A DNA stretch of 64,000 nucleotides, taken from Cinnamomum chago. Its lineage: Eukaryota; Streptophyta; Magnoliopsida; Laurales; Lauraceae. Every line of letters starts with the position of its first letter. Within the stretch, counting starts at the first letter, position 1. The translations under genes were made by a program, and so were the position numbers. The notes beneath the pieces were generated by a model, which was given only the letters and a program-made list of their open reading frames with translations, ran no database searches and had not been told where the DNA came from. This document shows, piece by piece, positions 1 to 13,400 of this stretch. The stretch lies in assembly GCA_038049695.1 (NCBI GenBank), contig CP142454.1, positions 14,116,501-14,180,500 on the forward strand. Direction: 5' to 3'.

Positions 1-1187
1 TATATTAATGACAAGAGAGGGAGAAGAAACTACATAGGAAAAGGAGAACCAAGATATAAAGGTATAAGAACATTATACCAACTCAATGACCAAGTCACAT
101 AAAATAGGCTGCCAAAGGAATTTTTATATCAATCCTTTGCTTAGTGAATTTGCCATACTGTTGGCCAACCTCCCCACATGGTTCAACAACAACTTGAACG
201 GATCATATGTATGCGGGCTCTCCCATGGATCACAGCCCCCTTATTAGAGTACAAAAAAAAAAAAAAAACAGTGTTTTCTACTGATCCAATGGTTTTCATT
301 TACTGGGCATAGTGTAAAAACTTCTCGAACTCTGCACCTCCATCATTGGTAACCTTAGTTACTTGATTTTGTTTTATTTATTTATTTATTTAGCTAAGTG
401 ATTGGTAGGCTTTTAGGTGGGTATATTTAGCAATAAATTGGAAATGGTCCAACTCCAAATCCAATCAGACCCAGTAGGTCTGGGTCTAGTTTCTCAAATA
501 AACCAATTTAGAATTACAACAATGGTCTACGTTCCTCTTTTTTTTTTTTTTTTTGGTTTGGTAAGAATGGTCCACATTGAAGAGATGAACGTTTAAAATA
601 CTGCAGGGCAAAGATGCTTTATTCTGGCTTTTCTTTTACTCAATTAAATTAATAATCTGGACCACCGAATGCATTCCTCTACAAGATTATATCCACCATG
701 GGGCCCACAGGCTGATGTGTGGGTGGGTAAGAGATTTTGTTGGTAGAAGGTGATTAAAGTTGCAGCCCATATTTATCACTAGAGCCGATTACTAGGATTC
801 ATCATTCAAGATATGGGCCTTGCGGTGGGTAAAGTTTCATCCGATCCACCTTAAATCCACCGTTGAATCTATTGACAATATAATCAACGCTTTCTAAACC
901 ACTAGAAGTCTACCTTATTTTTTTTATGGTAGATATCGGTCAGATGGGTGAAACCCCCCGGGGCCCACTTTACCTTTGCCTATTGAAATCTCATATGTGC
1001 CAGTTTATAGAGGATAAGGAGTAAACCCCAAATGTTTGTTATCCAGTCCCACGTTTTTGTGCTAATACATGGGAGGAATTAATCTATCATCCCATGGATC
1101 ATCCCTCAAGTTCTCCGGCAGAATGTGTCCCTACATCTATACTTCTGAGTCTGTGCTCAACTAGTGCTCTGGCCGATCATTGCAACT
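1..1187. other. intergenic, no gene recognised
   Basis: AT-rich DNA with short poly-A and poly-T runs (about 249-268 and 537-555). No open frame resembles a known protein, and no element termini were found. Two GGGGCCCAC-type motifs lie near 699 and 959, a motif that recurs throughout the window. Confidence 0.5.
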
Positions 1188-1195
1188 AAGGTGAG

Positions 1196-1403
1196 GAGCA
1201 TCAGTTCTTATCTAGTTGTCCGGGGTTTGAATCCCGGATACATCACATCTTCTTGCTTGTGCAGGCTCCTTTCCCACTTGTTTAAGGGCTTTCTTCCTGC
1301 TTGTGCGGACTACTTTTTCACTTGAGTGAGCTGTCTTCTTATGTGTTTACAGGCTCTCTCTTGAGTCCCAGCCCCCTTGGCAGGGTTACCAAAAAAATAA
1401 AAA
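1196..1403 (+). mobile_element. tRNA-derived SINE-like element (family 1)
   Basis: About 208 bp ending in an A-rich tail (1391-1405). Near the left end GGTTTGAATCC matches an RNA polymerase III B box. An 8-bp repeat AAGGTGAG occurs just before (1188-1195) and just after the tail (1404-1411), as expected for a target site duplication. A related copy in opposite orientation lies at 22373-22530 and shares the CTTGTGC-type repeats and a CAGCCCCCTT 3' end. A clear A box is not seen, so the 5' head may be truncated. Confidence 0.55.
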
Positions 1404-1411
1404 AAGGTGAG

Positions 1412-4400
1412 AGAGACTATGATGTCTTTACTACTGAACTATCTCATATTTCTTGATCTGGCCCCAAGTTTAGAGGTCTGATTGTATGATCAGGTTTGTC
1501 AATCACCATTCAATTTCAATGAGTAAAGGAAATAAAGGGCAATTGAGATAAAGCTACTCCAAATGGATGGAATAGACAGTTAAAGGAACTCCAAATGGAT
1601 GGAATAGACAGGCATAGCTAAACCAGTTGTTTTGGGTCTAGGATTCAGCTTCTATTCCAGCCAATAGGCCGGAAATGGGCCAAGATTCAGCCCATTAAAA
1701 ATGTAAAATAGGCCGAAGTTTCAATCCTAGACAAAATGTTACTTAACATTCAGAGTCTTCATTAGGGTGAAACGGTTTATTTTTCGGATCAGCAAATAAG
1801 AAGTAGGCCATATCACCAGAGTAAGATCAACCCTGGCCAAGGCTTGTTGCTAGGCACTATCCATGAGGGCCATTTGGATCCTCATAAATGGAGTCCAGGT
1901 AACTCGATTCATGCATATAAATGAGGGTTCATGCATTTGAATAACCTGAGTTACCAATAATTTGCTGTTGGTTACTTCATTGCCATAACAAATTACATGA
2001 AAACAGAGTAACAAGTAATTAGATTTACAGATAAGCCGCATATGGCAACTGCATCCAAACAGGGTCTCAGTAACTAAATTTAGTTGGGAGTGTTAGTCAC
2101 TGCCACGGCTTAAATACTTGTTCTGATTCACACTGATTCAGTTGAGTACACATCCCTGAGTCAGGCAAGTAGAATGTCTCTCTCTCTCTCTCTCTCTCTC
2201 TCTACTCGCCTATCATGTTTCCGATGGAGATGCGATGCCTGAGCCAATCATGAATCAAAGCCCTCTTTTGGGTGAGCATTACACCAAGGTGCTGGAACCA
2301 GCACTAGTATTTGGCCCAAGTATTAATCAGTCAGTGGTTGGGCCGGTGGGTGTTTGCATAATGGATCGGCTAGCGGGTCCACCCCGGCCCCATATGTTAA
2401 TCGGACTCAGATGGGCCCATTGTAGCTCGCTCTAGCAACAAAGACATCAACACAGGCCTGTCGGGTAAAAATTGGTAGGTTGACTATAGTTTTTTTTATA
2501 GCTTTTCTTTAATCTGAGATCTATGAAAGATCTTGGCCATAGGGAAAGAAGACTGCTTTTATAAGAAGAGAAAACATAGGGATTCGGGGGGGGGCTCCTT
2601 GGTCTATGGGTTGAAGTGCAACCATGCCCCCATTTTTAATGTAGTTCATACATCCTCAACTGCTTAATCAAAGTGATATTTTGAAGCCTATCAATTCAAG
2701 GAGGTAATGTTTAATTGAATGGTTTGGATTTAAAAATTAAAAAGAATTGGCCTCAACCACAAATCAGAGGAGTGGAAGGTGCTGTCTAGAATGACATCGT
2801 GGCATCTCTTTTTCATGATTAGGTGAGCCTCAACAAACCTTATCTCCTTTGGGTGCCTCAATGAGTGGTACAGAGAATCCAGTTCTAATGAAAAGAAAAG
2901 GGAAGGAATCTTATAGAGGATGGGGGTTGGGGACCCTTTCCCTTTAGTTTTCTTCCTTACAGGTGGATTCCATGCCTTCATTAATTACTTCTTCTCAATT
3001 GAGAATGTAGCTAATCATAGGTGAACTGTTCTTCTCTGTAAAGTGTATTCAAAGAAAGAAAAGGTTAATGCAAGAACTTATTATATATTATAAGCCTAAT
3101 CTGTGTCAGTGGCCCTCTCTTTTTTAACTTACTTTTTTCTTCTTTTAATCCAATGAACATTACAATGGGAAGGCCACGCCGCTCATGGTGGCATTTGGAT
3201 TAGGACTTGGGCAGCAATACTGCGGGGGGCCCACATAATGAGGAAGTGCAAACATTTCTCAGACAAGATCTAATGTATGGATGCTAGATTACTGCTGTCA
3301 TTTGCAAGCAAATTATAGCACTTGGCAATCTAAGCTTGATTCGATGTTCTCTAATTGCAAATGGATGCAGTCTCAGAAGTCAGAAATAAAGTTGATGTAG
3401 GGGCTGGGCTGGCTATGAGTTGGGGGAGCCGGCAATACATCAGATCAGGCCAGCAGGCTTTTGAAATTCTTTTTGACTCATCTTAACTCGGTGGGTCACC
3501 GAGTTGGGTGAGTTTAAAAAGGCGAGTATGGTTGAGCACTCAGTATTTGACCCAACTTGCCCAAGTTACTTGGGTTGGTGACAGACTGACACTCTTGAGT
3601 TGGAATTGAGTTTCTGAGCTTTCAAACTGTAGCTGATAATGACTCAACCTGACCCACCTGTAAATTTATTCAAAGTCGGTAACTTTGAACTTAATGGTTT
3701 GGATGATTATTCTTTCAGCTAAAGCTTTGTGGAAGGCATGCATTTGTTACTTTCTGTAAATCTATGTTCTCTAAATAATAATAAAGAGTAGGGAAAGTAG
3801 ATGTGACTTTGGGCTAATCTCTAAGTTGGGCCTAGGAACTTATGGTACTGCTATGAGTCTGCTCGGTTTAGGTTTGTGACCTTACAATATTTCGTGATAT
3901 GCTATCTTTTCAAGTTTAGTATTTTTTTAAGGATATCATGACATTATGATATAATCATTAGCATGCTTTTATAATATTGGAGATATTTGTGAATTGGGTT
4001 AGCTTAGCACTAATGTATCCTATAATCCTTGTTCTTGCTTGTTTCTTCCTCCTGATCCACACTCATTACAACAACGAAGGATCTCAAATTGATATAATTA
4101 TTTCCATGAACCACTGTCAATTATTAGGCTCCACTTAAATGAACAGTTTCAATTCATGTACATCAGAATGTGTACGTACCCTGGTATAAGGTGTAGCCCA
4201 CCAATTGGCCTCAATCCAGCAGAGGTCTGGCCCATATCCAGCCCCATTTCTTGGGCCGGGATATTAATTTGGGTTTGAGAGGCCAGACAGAGATATATGA
4301 TTAGGGTCCAAAACCCTTAACGGGCCAGATTTGGGAATAGGGGGTTACACCCAATACACCCAATGAATTCAATAGGCCAGGAGAAAATTGTCCCTTCATA

Positions 4401-6329
4401 TGTTTATATTTATTATCATTAAAACCATATATTTACTAAAGAGAGTGATCATAATACATACATATATCATCCAAAAAGAGAATTCTTGTTATTTTGCAGA
4501 TTTTTATTTTCTTTAATGAATACAGGACCAGTCCTAGTGCCCAGATCCAAGTCCGGATAAACTAACTGGCTTTAACAGGGTGGATTTTGGCCTGCTATTC
4601 ACAAATGGGTGGGCTCATATATGATCTTCATGGTCCATGTTAGACCTGAACCTGAGCTTAGCTAGACTCCTCAAATGTAAATGGATTCACCCCTTGATAT
4701 ATTGAGCATGGCTCTGCAATGGCCTATTGACAGCCTCAGGGTTGGTCAAGCTTAGGCCCTGCCCAGCTCTCTTCGGCTTAATATGGTTTTGAATTTTAAG
4801 TCTGTGGGCTGGGCTTCTGCCTGATTTTTATATTTCGGCTCCAAAGCTACATAGGATGGGTGGACTTTGGGGGGCTTTGGTTACCTAAACACCAAACAGT
4901 TGGCTACAGAGGCCCACAGTTTAACTAAAGGGTAAGTCCATGTGCTGACACATGGGCTCGTTGGGTTGATAGGTGTGAATTCAATATATGGCTGGTTGGA
5001 CCACCTTGGCTCATTGTGCGGAAAAACCTCTTAATGAAGGGCTGTTCCATATGCTTTCAGGCCGATCATTATGATTGGTCAAGCTTGGGCAACTTTGTTA
5101 AGCTTGTCAATCTGGGCAGATCTATTGTCAAAGCCTGTTTAATGGTCAAGCTTTTTGAAACATTTCTAACCATCTAATCAAAAGGAACAGTTTAAAATCG
5201 TTTGCTCTAATTGGATAGCTAACAACATTTTTAATCTTTTACAAATAATTAATCCACTCAACCTACTTTCACATGGTGAAAGAGAGATGGTCATGCACCA
5301 CGCATCTTACATTAACTAATGTTATTGTAACCGATGGAACTTCATTGTTATGTCTAGGGGCATGCACTACCACAAGAAAAAAAGAAAAAGAAAAAAATCC
5401 TCAATTGTTATGGGAAATTTATGATTTGTTTACATGAGCCCTCTTAAAATTTATTTTTACATAGTGGTCCCCAAAGGAAATTTATTAGTTCTTCCGGCAC
5501 TTTTTGTGCTAGCATTCTTGTTAACAGAAATGGACTTGGTTCGGCCTTAAACCAGTTGGAACAGAGAGTCCTGATTAACTAAAATTGGGACTGCTTCACA
5601 ATTGTACTAATATCCTTGAAAGAGGGCTCCACGTTTCTGGGTCCATAAAAGCGGTCAAAATCATCAACTTTCTGCTTTACTGTCTGACCGATGTCGAAGT
5701 CTCAAGAGAGGCAAGACCTAGAACCAGACAATGGATGAGACGTGAGCTAAAACAAGATGGTTGAAGAATAATGAGAGACTTGAGACACTTGTTTTCTGCT
5801 AGAGGCAGCATAGTAAATGGGTTGTTTTTAGTGCACAGGGGACAAAGCACGTCCTTTTTTTTTTTTTTATAATCTTAACTAGACCTAGAAGAACATAGGG
5901 TGCCTTTTAGAAAAGAAAGGAACACTATACATCTGGAAGTTTTCTTCCCATACACTTTGTCTTGGAGCAACATGCAAATGCTGTCAGCCAAACATTAGTT
6001 TGGCCGTACAATATGCACGTCGAGTCCGGATCCTTTGGTCAGGAGCAGTAAAAGGTTCGTTAAAAAAATTGGAATGCTGCTATAATGTGTTTTTACTTGA
6101 CTATATTTGGACGAAAGATGTAAAGAGATAAATAAACTTATGATGTGATACAATTAACCTCTCACTCTTAAGCACGTGCTTTTTTTTTTTTTAACAAAAT
6201 TATATGATAAATTATCGCAAAAGGTGTTTTTTTTTTTAATAATTATACTCTCTCTTATCTATATTGTTGGGAATGACCCACATTTTATATTATCCAAGTA
6301 ATGAGTTTGATAGATCTTCCTATATTTAT
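1412..6329. other. intergenic, no gene recognised
   Basis: A long AT-rich stretch with no supported gene. It holds a tandem copy of a 24-bp unit (ACTCCAAATGGATGGAATAG...) near 1556 and 1590, the CT microsatellite at 2177, poly-T runs, and GGCCCA-rich stretches around 3390-3670 and 4180-4900 that resemble worn hAT-type repeats without definable ends. Confidence 0.45.
2177..2203. repeat. (TC)n microsatellite
   Basis: An uninterrupted run of about 13 TC dinucleotides. Confidence 0.9.
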
Positions 6330-6341
6330 TTAGGCCGGTTG

Positions 6342-6415
6342 TGGGCGAGGAGGGATTCGAACCCCCGACACCGTGGTTCGTAGCCACGTGCTCTAATCCT
6401 CTGAGCTACAGGCCC
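6342..6415 (-). tRNA. trnR-ACG: plastid-type tRNA-Arg(ACG), nuclear plastid insert
   Basis: On the minus strand a 74-nt cloverleaf can be read: D arm TAGCTCAGAGGATTAGAGC, anticodon arm GTGGCTACGAACCAC with anticodon ACG, and T arm GGGGGTTCGAATCCC. This is the chloroplast trnR-ACG as I know it from land plants, not the nuclear tRNA-Arg. The flanks (about 6330-6341 and 6416-6470) also look plastid-derived and then change to AT-rich nuclear DNA, so this is most likely a short NUPT (or a mitochondrial copy passed on). The tRNA is intact, but expression from the nucleus is doubtful, because a plastid gene transferred to the nucleus is normally a pseudogene. Confidence 0.85.
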
Positions 6416-6470
6416 CACCCCGTCTCCACTGGATCTGTTCCCTGGAGTACCCTAAAAAAGGAACATTTTC

Positions 6471-8397
6471 TCCCCTCAGCCATTTCGGGCCTTCCACTTA
6501 TGAGCTTAAGGTTTTGTGCTGGACATGATTTTTTAGATATATTTTTATCACGAACAGCCCAAACATAGATCTTAACAAATATCTACTTTTTACTTTAACA
6601 TACCCTACTGTCACCTTTTCCATAATTTGACATTCATCTCTTCTTTACTCCACACATGTAAATGACCATGCCTAGGAATCAATAAGTGAAAGAGTATAAC
6701 TCTGCATTGGGGCCCCAGATATTGTAACATCCATATAACTCAAAATGAATACTCTCTCCTTGTAGTGAGCATGTGGCTAATAACATGAGGAGATGTTTAT
6801 GTGAGAGTAACTTTCACAGTAATGTGAGAGTAAGGGTGGGAGCCCTTACATCCATATTCAATGCCAACAACCTTCTCACGATATCACGAGAGTTACTCTC
6901 ATAATTAAGAGCATCTCCCAATAACATAATTGATGAATATGATTAATAATGCAGAAGATGGTTTTGACGACTTAATTATCAGTCATATACTCAATCACAT
7001 TATGGGAATTGCTCCTATGAAGTAAATTTTAGGAACATAGCTACACATTGAGAGCATTCATTTTGGGTGACTCAAATTTTTAATAGGTTTTCACCTAGGG
7101 ATCTTCTATGTGAGACATTCACTGGATCCAAACTAAATTACCAAACATGACATGTGATTCTATTGGATCTGTTTGGAAATTTTACATATATAATGAAGCA
7201 AATTAAAGCCTCAATTGGTAAAAGAATAAAATATAAGTGGATTATGATGACACTATGACATGGGCCATATGGCCATCGTAATTGTAAAATGTATGTCACT
7301 TTTGGGTGATCTCATGCGATCATATATGGCTTCCCTTCATATTCATTCCATTAATATTTTAGTAGTTTTATTTCTTGATAATTATTTTTTATCTTTTCCC
7401 TTTTTCTTTAGATTAGGTATTACAAGTTACATTTTAGTTATAACTTTTGTTTTATTAAGAGCTAAGAAAGCATGGTACAAAAACCAAGAACCCTAATAAA
7501 AATCTGGATCCTGGCTTACCCAGAAGACTAGTCCGATTAACGTGGAAAACAAGGCATTCACCCAACACTAACAACAATGAAGTTGACCCTAGTAATAATT
7601 GGAATCTTTACTAGCAAATTTAAGACCATGTTCCTCCTAATTCTCAAAGTTGTTCTTTGACTAAAATATTTTTAAAAGCACCAGAATTCCTAACATAAAA
7701 TGGCTGGAATAGCCTAATCAAAGGTCCATTTTTCAAAGTTTTATTCTTTTTCTTTTTTTTGTGAGATTGTCATTTCTCAACATTTAACAAGGATTTAAGA
7801 AGGGTTTATAATCTGCAAATTCTTCTTCTCGAACAAAAATTTCCAACTCACGCGTGGGGAGAGGGCCAGAGGGGGAGGCACTCTTCTTCTGTACGCAGAA
7901 AGAAATGCTTCTAAGCAAACAAGCCTCAAGTGCTGCATGTGGCACTTCTGCCTTATATTACGCTTTATTTGGTGGTCCTCACTCCTGACTGCACTATAAT
8001 AATAGTACTATTGGCATCAGATACGTGGGGGACTCACGAGAGTTGTTGGAGTGAGACCACAGAGACCGGTGAAGTCATGAGGAGAAGGTAAACAGGGAAC
8101 CATTGTCCTTTTTTTTATATTATAGTACCAGTACTAGTCTCATGTGCATTGCATTTGCATGTCTTCTTCACCAGAAACCCTGGGTGTATATAGAAAGTAA
8201 GAAAGACATATTGAGATAAGAAAATTTACAGAGTTATGTATGGTTGTTATCCCGTCGCATATACAGACAGACCCCATAAACTGCAGAGTTATGTATGGTT
8301 GTTCGCATATACAGACAGACCCATAAACACCCAGAGGTCGAAGCAGGGCCGGTTCTGAATTTTCCAGACAAGGACAAGAGTAAAAGTTAGGCATCTT
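6471..8397. other. intergenic, no gene recognised
   Basis: AT-rich DNA with short open frames of no recognisable family. A partial inverted arrangement of a GAGAGTAACT motif lies near 6801-6900. Around 8221-8330 a 30-bp phrase containing GAGTTATGTATGGTTGTT occurs twice. Confidence 0.4.
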
Positions 8398-8720
8398 CAA
8401 CCATTATATATGATAATATCATTGGTGGGCCCCACTAATGTGAAAAATTGGTAATTGGTTGATGATGCCCAAGTATAACTATTTGAAAAAAAAAAAAAAA
8501 GAGAACTCAGACCAGAATTTAAGCATCATATATGGGGAATAAAAAACCATTGGTGGGCCCCACAAACAAATGAGAAGAACGGGTGAAGGGCTGAAGGCTT
8601 GATGATCTGTTTATAAAAAAAAAAGCCCCAAATCATCCCAACACTAGACCAGATTCTCCCAGAATTTCAACCATCAAATATAAAATATCATTGGTGGGCC
8701 CCATTGATGGATGCTCAAAT
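8398..8720. repeat. three imperfect tandem units around CATTGGTGGGCCCCA
   Basis: The core CATTGGTGGGCCCCA recurs near 8419, 8549 and 8690. Each time it follows an AACCATC/AAGCATCATATAT-type lead and is followed by GATGATG/GATGATC-rich DNA, giving a period of roughly 130-145 bp. The units are diverged and carry different A-rich insertions. No coding content. Confidence 0.6.
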
Positions 8721-9515
8721 CAGTGATGCAATAAGCACTCTTAGATGATTTGTTGATGGGCCTATTGATGCCCCAGGACGATGGAATCTATTGGATGAAC
8801 CCTGCCCCCACTAAATGATTGAAAATAAAATAAAAGGTAGAAGACAGAAGGAGAGGAATTTTGAACCCCCCCCCCCCCGCCCCCCCCCAAAAAAAAAAAA
8901 TAGACCTTGGACAAGGGCACTTACAGCCCCTGTTCAGGGCCGAGCCTGGGTCAAAGTTTGATGGCACTCAGTCAACCTTGCCACTGGATTGAAATCTAAA
9001 AACAATATTGTCTTTTAAAATCTCATTAAACTTAAGAGCCTGCTAGCAGAATTTTTAATTGGAATTTGTGATGTTGGAAATTCAAAGACGATTATAATCA
9101 CTAAGATCTTTTAATAACTATGATTGGCATGGCCCAGGTGAGGCCCGCAAGCAAGTTTGGATGATCATATCTGCAGCCATGCTCATCAGAGCCCTTCAAT
9201 CTCTTTGGACCCTCCAATTTAGATAAGATGATTGATAGTGGCTGCTCTGACTGCAACTTATTTGACGCTTGGTCTCCTCCCTCGATAAAGCAGCTTCCGT
9301 CGGCAGGTGAATACAAAAAGTAACAATCATATTTGCATGGTACAGAGGGCAAGAGACAACAACAAAAGGCTTGTTCGTTTGTTTTGGTGTGTTGTGGTTT
9401 TTCATTTGACCGTCTCACTGAACTAGTTGAAGGAAATTAAAGGTTCTATAATATAACACGTTGCTGCCTTCTGTTACTATAGGACATATTTTGTCAGCTT
9501 CTTCATAACTTACTT
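8721..9515. other. intergenic, C-rich and A-rich tracts
   Basis: Contains a C-run followed by an A-run near 8867-8900. A 105-codon minus-strand frame (9101-9418) resembles no family I know and has no supporting gene structure. Confidence 0.4.
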
Positions 9516-10460
9516 CTTTTTTTTTTCTTAAGGGCGATTTGCATTGAAAAAATACAAAAGCACAAGGGCCCAGAACAGAAATAGAGGAGAAGACCAAAGG
9601 AATACAAGAAGACTGTCGAGACGGCATGAAAGACCTAGTACTTGTTTACATATGGAATTGCTTAAATTTCCAAAAAAAGGAGAAGATGTCGAATGAAATG
9701 GTTTTGAAAATTTCTTTAGATGCTAGAAGCATCTAGCCTTCCATAATGAACAGATTGGAAGATACATGTAAGCTATAGAATCGGAATTGGAATCCGCTTA
9801 AGTGGAAGGTTCAAATACGTATATGAAGCCCTATCAAACTCATTACTTAAGCGATTTTGGATGTGAGACTTTTCCCAATATAGATGACATATAAAAAATT
9901 GTGGCCATTACTTGATAGCTGTTGCATCACTGCCATTACACAAAAAAGACCAGATAGCAGTGGGGGAGGCCTGATGCCTGTATGATGGAGAATCCATTGC
10001 CAAAGGGACTTTGCAAATCTGCAGTTTGAAAAGAGAAGAGAAACTGATTACTCTCCTTGGCAGCAAATGCGGCATCTAGAGGCCAGAGGAAACCCCATGC
10101 ATTGCACGTGACTTTGGGTTGAGGTTTTTTTGGTACATCAGGCGTGCGCGAAGCATGAGATCCTTGGAAGGGAGAGGCTGTTCCAAATCAGCTTTGCCCA
10201 TATTCTTTTCTTTTAGTTCTAATGAAATTCCAAGCAAATTTAAGAGAGAGTTGACCATCAGCAAATGAGTTCCATTCTAAGACGTCCGGTCTAGCTGGGT
10301 CTGGACAAAGGTTGAAAGTAGGTTGAAGCAGCCGGTTCCTAATGTCTTCAGGGACAGATAACTGGATGTCCAGAACTCCATATAAGAAATAGGGAGAATA
10401 ATCTTTGGTCAGCAAGGGGCAAGCGATCTGAGACTGGCTTGTCACCCGGACCAAGTGTCA
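9516..10460 (-). mobile_element. 5'-truncated LINE (L1-type) remnant
   Basis: Read on the minus strand, the 5' part (10454 to about 9900) translates in shifting frames into a product with the feel of the zinc-binding region that follows plant LINE reverse transcriptases. There is a W-N-S-x-D-G-x-x-S-x-K-x-A-W-x-x-I block, then a Cys-x2-Cys segment, then a block reading FAKSLWQWI. Frames break several times, so it is dead. The 3' part holds a CTTTTGTATTTTTTCAATGC-type tail and ends in an A-run (T-run on the plus strand, 9517-9526), as LINE copies do. No clear target duplication was found. Confidence 0.6.
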
Positions 10461-13400
10461 TGCCAAAAGTCAAACATCACTAGCCAGTCCAAGACTAGTA
10501 AATAGAGAAAGTTTACTCCTGTGAAATTATCACAGGTTGGAACCCCCTAAATATCACCATGACAAACAACACCACTGCCCAGTGCACAGGAGAAAATAGT
10601 CCACGTGAAAGGACTAGACGATGGAGTTCATCTCTCTGTCTATAGTTTCTCATCTTCTAGCTAGTAGTGATCCTACTTCAAGGAGGTTAAGAATGACATT
10701 TTTTTTCACCATAAATCTGTGTTCTTCACCACCAGTAATAAAAAATAAATAAAATAATAACAATCATTTTTACAATCGAAACAATGTTTGTAAGAACACC
10801 ATCTCTCCTCATTTGTCAAACACTAATGTTTGGATGGAGGTGGCCGGCCTGGACCTGTCAATCTATTCTGACGCTTCTTAACCGGATCCAGATCCGGATC
10901 TCCTGTTTGGTCCATTCAGGGTGCCATATGGGGAAAGGAAAATTTTTAAGAGATGAAAATTTTTTTTTGAGGAGATAAGTTGCGACATCTCTCCCCATGT
11001 AGCACCCCTTATTGGCCCAAACAGGGGGGATCCATTTCCTTTCCACTAACATACAGAGTCTCACGGTTATATGAAAACTTACAACCTAAAAATCTAGAGT
11101 GTGCATTGGGCCCACCATTTCCACTCATTTCGTTCCTGACACTCCATCTTGTCCCACATGAGAATGGTTTTACAAGAACATCGATCTATAAAGTAAGCAA
11201 ATACCATTCAAGGTTTACAAAAAAAAATAAAAAAATACCATTCAAGGATGCTGACTCTAATAACTTACCTGCACTTCACTTTTAAATTTTAATATTATGA
11301 AATTATCTAGATACAGATTTCTTAAAAAAGAGAGACATTCCATAATATCATCAAGTGGGGGCCTTTTTCTCTTTAGAAAGAATTGAAAGATTTATATGTT
11401 AGATTATTCTGTCATATCATGGTTTGTTAGATTATTTTATAGTATCATGAAATGAAAGTCTTCTGTTCTTATTAAAAAGTTTTTCAAGCTTCCGCCGATT
11501 TCTTTTTTAATTTAAAGGATTTCTCCTGTAAAAATCCCTCTAATATAATAGACTGACTAGAATTTTAAAGTTGTCAAGTATGATAATTTGTATAAAACAT
11601 GTATATTGATCTCTTCAATAATTCAATGAGATGAGCCACGTGCCAATCTAATGCATGTCATCAATTTGGCAAAGAAACAACCACTTGCGTCGCATACGAG
11701 TTGAATACATCCCTCCCTCCCGACATCTACAGTTGACATTATCTCGATTCATTCGTAGCACAAAATGCCATGTTTTTTAAAACAGAATGACAAGCATCGA
11801 TCATATCATGTTACATTTTTTTATTATATGCCCCATTACTTCTACTGACATCATATACTCATTTACCAAAACATATCATATACTTACTTTCCATCAAGGC
11901 ATGTGTTGCAAGTAGGGCCAAGGTTGTAGACTTTTCGGTTAGGATGATCAGTACCACAACAAATCAAGTTTGAAGAAAAAAAAAAAACGTAGGATCATCA
12001 AATTTGAACAAATTAAGTTTGCCCAGATATTTGAGTGTCTCCCAATATTTTCCATGATCTAAAATCGTTGGGAAGTTATTGCAGTGTTCATAAAACGTAG
12101 GATCATCAAAACCGTTATTTGTTTTCACAAATATTACTTCAATTTTTTTTAGAATGCATTGGCAATTACTGGGAGCTATCAAGTTAGGAAATTTATTATA
12201 AAGCTAAAGGGTTTGTTTGATAGCAAGAATTTGAAGATATTCGTGTCCAAGTTATTGCAGAATCCTCCAACTGCTAAGTCTCCTCTAATAAAATTTCTTA
12301 AATGCTAACCTCGAAAAGGCTTTTGAACTTTAAAATCTTCCATCACTGTAATGGCTCTTTTAGTATTTTCTTTCAACGAAATTTTGGTTTTAGTCCTCTA
12401 CCAATCCACTCGTAGTTGAGGCATCTCCCTTCTGCATAAACAATTAAGGGATCTATTCATGGCTATAGCAATGATGATGAGCGACTTGGAGTGTGCATCA
12501 GTGCATGGCTGTGTGAGTATTTACCAAAAACAAAAGAGAACCTCCAGATTTTTTGTACAAACGCGCCCATATAGAAGGCTGTTATATGGGTGTCTACAAT
12601 GGTCAGGTTATCATCATTCTTGAATATAGCAAAGATTTTACTTATGGGCTAGGAGTCCAGATCTTTTGTTTAGTAAAAACAGAGAGCTACAGTTTCATCA
12701 CATCCACATTCATCAACTGTGTCCAATCCACATTCTTATGTCAACTAATGCACCCTTTTCATAATGAAAAAAAAATCAAGAAAGAAATTTTACATAGTTG
12801 GCGAATGTGGATTGAATGAAACAATATCCCCATATTTCTGCAAAATGGGGGATCTGCACTCATTGGCTAGTGGGTATGTTTAGATTTTTATGCATGACTA
12901 TGCATGGGCTATAGTGGGTTGGGTTTAACCTTGTACAAGCCTAGTCCCTTTTGGTATAAGCAAGTAATTAACAGTGGCGCCTAGATCCAGCCTGTGTTCT
13001 TAAAGTAGGGCACATGCTCGCCCATTAATAAAATATGTGGTCCCTTAGCACTGAAAATGTAGGGTTTGGGGCTTGGGGGCCTATAATTAGGCTTTTTTTT
13101 TTTTTTTTTCAAAACGAACATGGGCAAGGACTTTCCCATCTAGCTATCAAGCCACAAGTAAGGTCGGACATGTGAAATGGTTGGGATTTGGTAAGGGAAA
13201 AGACCCAGTAGTGCAAATGACCACATAAAGAAAGACCTAGCTAATGTCAATAAAAGAAAGGATGAATCAATTTTAACATCAAGCTTCACTCTTTTTCAGT
13301 GCAATGTGGTCCTTACTAGTTGCATGCATGTCGATCCGACTCCGTAGGTCATCAAGTTCGATGAGTTGAATGCATAGTTTAATGCTCATTCTGATTCACG

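Noticed and set aside
6341..6568. 75-codon plus-strand frame at the tRNA
   Set aside because: Arises from the antisense of trnR-ACG; the RNA gene explains the sequence.
9101..9418. 105-codon minus-strand frame downstream of the LINE tail
   Set aside because: Lies beyond the poly-A end of the LINE and has no recognisable domain.
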